DNA of 11,539 nucleotides from Larix sibirica. Its lineage: Eukaryota; Streptophyta; Pinopsida; Pinales; Pinaceae. Positions 7,720 through 11,539 of the stretch are shown piece by piece. The position numbers were made by a program, and so were the translations under genes. Under the pieces are notes generated by a model, which made no database searches, was not told where the DNA came from, and was given only the letters and a program-made list of their open reading frames with translations. Position 1 is the first letter of the stretch, and each line of letters begins with the position of its first letter. The stretch covers positions 1-11,539 of the forward strand of contig NWUY0300044155.1 in the NCBI GenBank assembly GCA_004151065.3. The letters are read 5' to 3'.

Positions 7720-8000
7720 ATGGCTAGTTTGTTCAATATTATGTTGGAGGATAACAAGAAATTATCTAGTAAAAATTCTAATACTTAGAAAGAATGTATG
7801 TTATCCATTCTTAGATACAAGAGTTAGGATTAGCTTGTGTTGGGTAAGGGGACTCAATTGACAACACTTGACAAAGACTAGGACAAGTATGATGAGCAGA
7901 GTAAATAAACATTAATGCACATACAAGTATTTATGATTGATAAGATGTTTTCGGAAATGCGGGATGCTGACACTACAAAGGATGTTGCAACCATTTGAAA
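7720..8000 (+). pseudogene. Copia gag, N-terminal half (decayed and interrupted)
   Basis: Copia Gag forms the virus-like particle that packages the element's RNA. From the ATG at 7720 a single frame reads MASLFNIMLEDNKKLSSKN, then N-T-(stop)-K-E-C-M-L, DKYDEQSK and MHIQVFMIDKMF, and ends with DADTTKDVATI before the inserted element. The pattern fits the N-terminal part of plant copia Gag: a WK motif after N-Y/F-x, a W-x-x-x-D spacer, and T-T-K-(D/E)-x-W. There is no frameshift, but stops fall at 7786, 7825, 7831, 7879, 7906 and 7996. Most of these sit where a Trp is expected, so TGG has become TAG or TGA. The frame resumes at 10954, on the far side of the insertion. Confidence 0.78.
7996..8000. 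other. Left target-site duplication of the inserted LTR element (TGAAA)
   Basis: This abuts the CTCAC end of the 3' LTR. With the right copy TAGAA at 10949-10953, a 5-bp duplication of an original TGGAA would be explained by one G-to-A change on each side. The edge is uncertain by one or two bases. Confidence 0.55.
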
Positions 8001-8815
8001 GTGAGATTTTTCCCATAGATCTAAAAGCTAAATGGAGTAGTAAAATTGTTAGCAATGCATAAAAGAGAAAGTAACACAAGAAGTATCCAATCAATGTAAT
8101 ATTTATTAACCAATGAATGCTCAAAGAGAGCACATGAATGAATGCTTGATCAATGAGATGTAAGCCTTCATATACAGGCGACCAAGCCTAGGCTTAATTA
8201 CATGCACAAGTATCACAAGCATTAAAACTAGTTTAACTTAAGAGCAATCAACTTGAATGGTCAATTGCGCCCTCCTTAGGGAAGTTGTGGTGACCATGCA
8301 TGTGTTGTTAGAGCTTAACTAGGCCTATAATTGATAAATGGAGGTGCTTTTGTGCTAATATTAGACAAGCGTGCCCTCAGGAAGTAAATTAGGTCATGTA
8401 AGTGTAGCAAAGGTTAATTGGTGAACTACCACATGAGGTAGTTAACTCAACCATGCATGAGCAAGTGATGTTTAAGATGACATGCATGTGAAATTGGAGT
8501 GTAACTAGCCCAATTTAGTCAACTAGGGCGCATTAGGTAGTTAACTAAGCGAAAATAGTAAATTATTCAATTAACAGAGCCAAAATAGCCAACTAGGGCT
8601 CGTAAGGTAGTTGACAGAGCCACAATTGCTTAAGTGGACAAATCCCTAAAAGAGAAGGTTAACTGGTTGTGAGGGCACCTTTGACCCTAAAAAGGGGGGT
8701 TTGACCATGCAAGTGCACCATTGACCCTAAAATCAAGGGGAGAACTCTAATAGGTGCACTATTGTCCCCTATAAATGCAAAAACGATGCAAAATGAGTGT
8801 GCATATACACCAACA
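8001..8815 (-). repeat. 3' LTR of the nested element
   Basis: On the minus strand the LTR begins TGTTGGTGTATATGCAC at 8815 and ends ...AAATCTCAC at 8001. It aligns along its length with 10258-10948. Shared landmarks, in plus sense, include aatatttattaacca(a/t), the aagccttcatata segment, gcttaattac, aactaggcc and gggagaactct. It is about 125 bp longer than the 5' LTR, partly because of a segment around 8350-8400 that the other copy lacks. Confidence 0.78.
8102..8176 (-). promoter_or_regulatory. LTR TATA-like and AATAAA signals (3' LTR)
   Basis: On the minus strand a tatatgaagg motif (about 8167-8176) is followed about 65 bp later by AATAAA (8107-8102). The 5' LTR keeps the same arrangement (catatatatgaagg near 10437-10425, AATAAA at 10366-10361). 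The order and spacing fit a retrotransposon promoter followed by a polyadenylation signal at the end of R. Confidence 0.45.
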
Positions 8816-8820
8816 CCCCC
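8816..8820 (-). promoter_or_regulatory. Polypurine (G-run) tract before the 3' LTR
   Basis: GGGGG on the minus strand immediately precedes the TGTTGG LTR start. A second copy at 9071-9075 results from the 256-bp tandem duplication. The tract is short, and the sequence just upstream is only partly purine. Confidence 0.5.
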
Positions 8821-8826
8821 GTAATC

Positions 8827-9039
8827 CTAACTTAGTTGAGTATGATGCAAAACTAATTGGTTCTCGACAATATGTAGCCATTTTAGGTACCCAAGTACAT
8901 AAAGAACACCCTTGAAAGTGGGAAAAGAGGGCACCTTCGACCCTAAAAAGGGGGATTGACCATGAAAGTGCACCCTTGACCCTAAAATCAAGGGGAGAAC
9001 TCTAGTAGGTGCACTATTGTCCCCTATAAATGCAAACAC
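8827..9039 (-). other. Repeated short open frame at the 3' end of the internal region
   Basis: Both copies of the 256-bp duplication carry a minus-strand frame reading FPTFKG(V/I)LYVLGYL and ending HHTQLS before a stop. It is not a sequence I recognise and has no visible domain. Position just before the LTR could make it the last codons of a lost polyprotein, or an untranslated region that happens to be open. Confidence 0.25.
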
Positions 9040-9201
9040 AATGCAAAATGAGTGTGCATATACACCAACACCCCCTTAAGCCTAACTTAGTTGAGTATGA
9101 TGCAAAAATAATTGGTTCTTGACAATATGTATCCATGTTAGGTACCCAAGTACATAAAGAATACCCTTGAAAGTAGGAAAAGAGGGAAAACTGAGTGGGA
9201 A

Positions 9202-9247
9202 CCCCCCCCCACCCCTCCCCCCCCAAAAAAAAGAAAAGAAAAAAGAA
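9202..9247. repeat. C-run followed by A/G-rich tract; G-quadruplex-capable on the minus strand
   Basis: Nine C, A, four C, T, eight C (9202-9224) are followed by an A/G-rich run to 9247. The minus strand therefore has G8-A-G4-T-G9 next to a T/C-rich stretch. It lies within the internal region of the nested element. Confidence 0.85.
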
Positions 9248-9660
9248 GGAGTGTTGAGTGAATTTTGGCAATCATCTTCAACCACGATCATTCTCATGTC
9301 CATTTGTTGCCAACTTTGATAAATACTTCTACATGTTATATGCAAGACTTGTACTAGGAGGTAGGGTATATCGATCCCAATGTTATTTCTTCATAAGATA
9401 CTAATGCTCCTTCATGGTAGTATTTAAATGTGAATTTCCTGCAACTTATTGTGGATATCCTATACTGACCATGGAACTATGGATGAGCATCAAGGGCTTT
9501 GTAGCAGTGAGTTCATGAGGAGCACTTTGAGAATGTGAGTGGGTCCACAATGTATCGATAGGATATCAAACTAGATCATTTGTTGTATGAAGAGTATGTT
9601 GTGCCCAAAGTGGTATGACCATTGGATCTACAACAACTTGTTCATCAATGCCAAAATTTT
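9248..9660 (-). other. Unassigned internal region of the nested element
   Basis: This follows the gag fragment on the minus strand. No frame stays open for long and I could not match it to gag C-terminus, protease or integrase. It might be decayed gag or untranslated sequence. Confidence 0.35.
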
Positions 9661-10030
9661 TTAAACACAAATATGAAATATCGCCTGAGGAAATTGAAGA
9701 GACATCAATAGATATTCATCAATAAGAGTTGGATCTATAGCAAGTTCTCCCTTAGTAAGTGCATCATATCCCATTAAGATGGGAGAGCATGATTTAAATT
9801 CTATGAAGAAGTATTGGATAGTTTTGGGTTCAAATTGTTGAGCCAATTCTCCAGTTGAGGTCTTGTCACCTCGTCCTATTTCCTAAAGAGTCCTTCCAAC
9901 TTGGTCCAGACTTCATTCAACACAGTCTAGACTTCATTGGTAAATTTTTCAGTCTCAATGTGATATAGGAGTTCGAGAGAAATCAAGAGACATATCAGTC
10001 CAAAAGCTTCATCCATTTGATTAAACCATA
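9661..10030 (-). pseudogene. Copia gag fragment of the nested element
   Basis: The minus-strand translation reads WFNQMDEAFGLICL, then SLELLYHIETEKFTNEV, a TAG at an expected Trp, TVLNEVWTKLEGLFRK, a TAG, and DEVTRPQLENWL. After a frameshift near 9840 it continues QQFEPKTIQYFFIEFKS. The run D-E-A-x-G-L-I, followed by W-x-K-L-E-x-L-F, L-E-N-x-L and F-x-x-I-Q-x-F-F-x-x-F-K-S, is the central part of plant copia Gag (UBN2-type domain). The zinc knuckle is not visible. Three stops and one frameshift make it non-functional. Codon decay is similar to that of the surrounding host gag. Confidence 0.75.
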
Positions 10031-10243
10031 TTGTCTTTTACACAACCGAATGTAGCCAAGTCTCTATTCTCATTGTGATCTTGTAGAGGCCTTTGTTGTG
10101 AAATACAATCATAATATTAGTCGTCCATTCAAATTAGTTGAATGGAGAAAGAATTAATTAAGAAAATTAATCCACCCTGTCTGTGAGCTCTAAGCTTTGT
10201 CTTCAATTTACAAACATGTAAAACGAATTCTTTAGAATTACCA
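10031..10243 (-). other. Leader and presumed start of gag in the nested element
   Basis: This lies between the primer-binding site and the first recognisable gag residues. An open frame (10422 to 10129) starts in the LTR and crosses this leader, so it is probably not a real protein. No N-terminal gag motif was identified. Confidence 0.35.
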
Positions 10244-10257
10244 CATCTACGGTACCA
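10244..10257 (-). promoter_or_regulatory. Degenerate primer-binding site
   Basis: The minus strand reads TGGTACCGTAGATG directly after the CTCACA end of the LTR. Plant copia elements usually have TGGTATCAGAGC here, complementary to the 3' end of initiator tRNA-Met. The first five bases and the location fit. The rest is mutated or belongs to another tRNA. Confidence 0.5.
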
Positions 10258-10948
10258 TGTGAGATTTTTCCAATGGATACAGATGCTAAATGGAGCAGTG
10301 AAATAATTAACAATACACCGAAGAGTAGAGAATACAATAAGTGACCCAACCAATGTAATATTTATTAACCAAAGAATGCTCAGACAGAGTACATGAATGG
10401 ATGCTTGCTCAATGAGATGCAAGCCTTCATATATATGTTACCAAGCTTAGGCTTAATTACGTGCACAACCATAAAAGATGGTTAAACTTAAGAGCCATTA
10501 CCTTGAATAGTCTAATGTGCCCTCCATAGTGTGTTGACCATGCAAGTGTTGGTAGGGCTTAACTAGGCCCAAAAGTGATAAATTTGTTCATGCAAGTGTA
10601 ACAATGTTTAATTGCTCATAGAACTTAGTCATGTATGATCAACAAGTGTTTAACTGGACATGCATGTGAAATTAGAGTGTAAGTAGTTCAATTTAGCCAT
10701 CTAGGGTGCATTAGGAATTTAACTAAGCCAAAATAGTCAATTAGTTAGCTAACTGAGTCAAAATTGCTTAAGTGCACAAATCCCTAAAAAATGGGTTAAC
10801 TGGGTGTAAGGGTGTCTTTGACCCTTAAAAATGAAGTTTGAACTTGCATGTGTGCCTTCAAACCCAAAATCACAGGGAGAACTCTGATATGAGTACTATT
10901 GTCCCCTAGAAATGCAAAAGATATGAAAAATGAGTGCATGTACACCAT
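10258..10948 (-). repeat. 5' LTR of the nested element
   Basis: This is a direct, diverged copy of the LTR at 8001-8815. Its outer edge near 10948 has lost or mutated the TGTTGG start and now reads ATGGTGTACATGC on the minus strand. Its inner edge ends CTCACA before the primer-binding site. Confidence 0.72.
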
Positions 10949-10953
10949 TAGAA
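10949..10953. other. Right target-site duplication (TAGAA)
   Basis: This pairs with TGAAA at 7996-8000. Taking this as the duplicate makes the plus-strand gag resume at 10954 in the same frame that stopped at 8000, giving (stop for W)-K-T-L-E across the join. A 4-bp duplication would put the two halves out of frame. Confidence 0.55.
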
Positions 10954-11410
10954 AACACTTGAAAGCTTGCATGAAGTTTCAAACATAGGTAGAGCCTTTC
11001 ACTTGAAAAACATATTGTTTTCTATTAAGGTGAATGATAATGAATTTTTACATGAATATTTGGTAAAGATCAAAGATATTAGAGAACAATTGAATGTTAT
11101 TGAGTGGAAGATGGAATAATAAGTGGTTTTAGTTACTCTTGAGAGTATACTAGTTGTATTTGAATATTTTTTTGAAATACATAATATTATTGTTCCAACA
11201 AAGACTTGAAGTTTGATGAGTTATGCACAATTTTTTTGTGACAAGATAGGTGGAAAAAATAGTTATAGTAGTGAAAGTATAATAGTGAGTTCAAAATTAG
11301 CATTGACAACAAATGATGGAAGAAACAATGAAGGCAACACATATGAATAAGGAATCAAAAGATCTTCATACGTAATTATGTTATAGATCAAATTCCTAAA
11401 ATAACATAAA
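10954..11410 (+). pseudogene. Copia gag, C-terminal half (continuation of 7720-8000)
   Basis: In frame with the N-terminal half, this reads KTLESLHEVSNIGRAFHLKN, then FSIKVNDNEFLHEYLVKIKD and IREQLNVIEWKME. Two TAA stops follow at 11117-11122, then VVLVTLESIL and further stops. The L-E-S-L-H-E-V-S-N and K-I-K-D-I-R-E-Q-L segments are typical of the second half of the plant copia Gag core. Towards 11370 a weakly Cys/Tyr-containing stretch might be a ruined zinc knuckle, but this is not secure. Nothing of protease or integrase follows before the window ends. Confidence 0.8.
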
Positions 11411-11539
11411 AATATAAATAAGTAATTGCATTCATTGAGAATGAAATAGAGACTGAATAAGAACTCTTTTGGAGGGGGCACACTCCTTTTACAATATATT
11501 AAATACACAAGGTGAGATGATCTCTAAAACTAGGTCTCC
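11411..11539. other. Possible LTR fragment at the window edge
   Basis: The minus strand carries a TATA-like tttaatatattg (about 11504-11493) about 50 bp before a ctctatttcattctcaatga run. This arrangement resembles the promoter/R part of a copia LTR. No LTR edge is visible and the sequence runs off the window, so this is only a suggestion. Confidence 0.25.

Larger units (their letters stand above)
8671..9183. repeat. 256-bp tandem duplication across the LTR/internal border
   Basis: gagggcacct starts at 8671 and again at 8927, and the copies run in parallel to the aagta/tgggaaaa end at about 9183. Each copy carries about 145 bp of LTR start, the G-run border and about 110 bp of internal sequence, so the LTR start motif TGTTGG is present twice (8815 and 9070). 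The copies differ at about one site in fifteen. This is closer than the two LTRs are to each other, so the duplication probably came after the insertion. Confidence 0.88.
8001..10948 (-). mobile_element. Non-autonomous LTR retrotransposon, gag-only (TR-GAG-like), nested in a copia gag
   Basis: The element reads on the minus strand. The order is a 5' LTR (10948 to 10258), a TGG-type primer-binding site, a gag fragment (10030 to 9661), unassigned internal sequence, a G-run before TGTTGG (8820-8816) and a 3' LTR (8815 to 8001). Total length is about 2.95 kb, with about 1.4 kb internal. No protease, integrase, reverse transcriptase or RNase H motif is visible, so it would have depended on another copia element for mobilisation. 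The LTRs differ by many substitutions and indels, so the insertion is old. It lies inside a plus-strand gag frame that resumes in frame on the far side. An internally deleted full-length copia is the main alternative to a TR-GAG element. Confidence 0.75.

Noticed and set aside
9014-9345. Overlapping minus-strand frames with Phe- and Gly-rich residues
   Set aside because: The residues come from the T/C-rich and G-run tract at 9202-9247. This is low-complexity translation, not a protein.
10129-10422. 97-codon minus-strand open frame
   Set aside because: It begins inside the LTR and crosses the primer-binding site, so it is not expected to be a protein. The similar frame at 7912-8133 is the corresponding LTR stretch plus flank.
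11263-11508. 81-codon minus-strand open frame
   Set aside because: It is antisense to the end of the decayed gag and to AT-rich flank, with only hydrophobic low-complexity content.

Overview
This window looks like repeat-rich intergenic DNA from the nuclear genome of a land plant. It is AT-rich and contains no intact protein-coding gene. Every coding signal I could recognise comes from decayed plant transposable elements: one hAT DNA transposon and at least three Ty1/copia LTR retrotransposon remnants. The density of nested, old, mutated repeats would suit a large genome such as a conifer, cycad or fern, but the sequence does not settle the lineage. I saw no rRNA, tRNA, CRISPR or prokaryotic operon structure.

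Layout. Positions 242-1560 (minus strand) hold a broken, internally deleted hAT transposase, with a BED zinc finger at its start and the hAT C-terminal dimerisation region at its end. Positions 1670-3720 hold a chain of unrelated short blocks, nearly all present as two adjacent copies (periods near 120, 188, 66, 83, 110 and 116 bp). Positions 3857-4270 (minus) are the RNase H end of a copia polyprotein, running into a polypurine tract and the start of a 3' LTR at 3862. Positions 4367-6419 are a 2-kb array of a 280-bp unit: three copies in plus orientation followed by about four and a half in minus orientation, which makes a giant imperfect hairpin. Positions 6790-7074 are a small 60-96 bp tandem array.

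From 7720 to about 11410 lies a plus-strand copia gag reading frame, cut in two by a 2.95-kb minus-strand LTR element at 8001-10948. That element has two diverged LTRs, a degenerate primer-binding site, a gag fragment, a PPT-like G run and no visible pol, so it resembles a gag-only non-autonomous (TR-GAG-like) element. The flanks TGAAA and TAGAA look like a mutated 5-bp target-site duplication. Removing the insertion with one copy of the duplication puts the two gag halves back in the same reading frame.

The pieces do not work together as a pathway. They record successive insertions, local tandem duplications and point decay, the last dominated in the outer gag by changes that turn expected Trp codons into stops. 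The most unusual structure is the 280-bp inverted tandem array.
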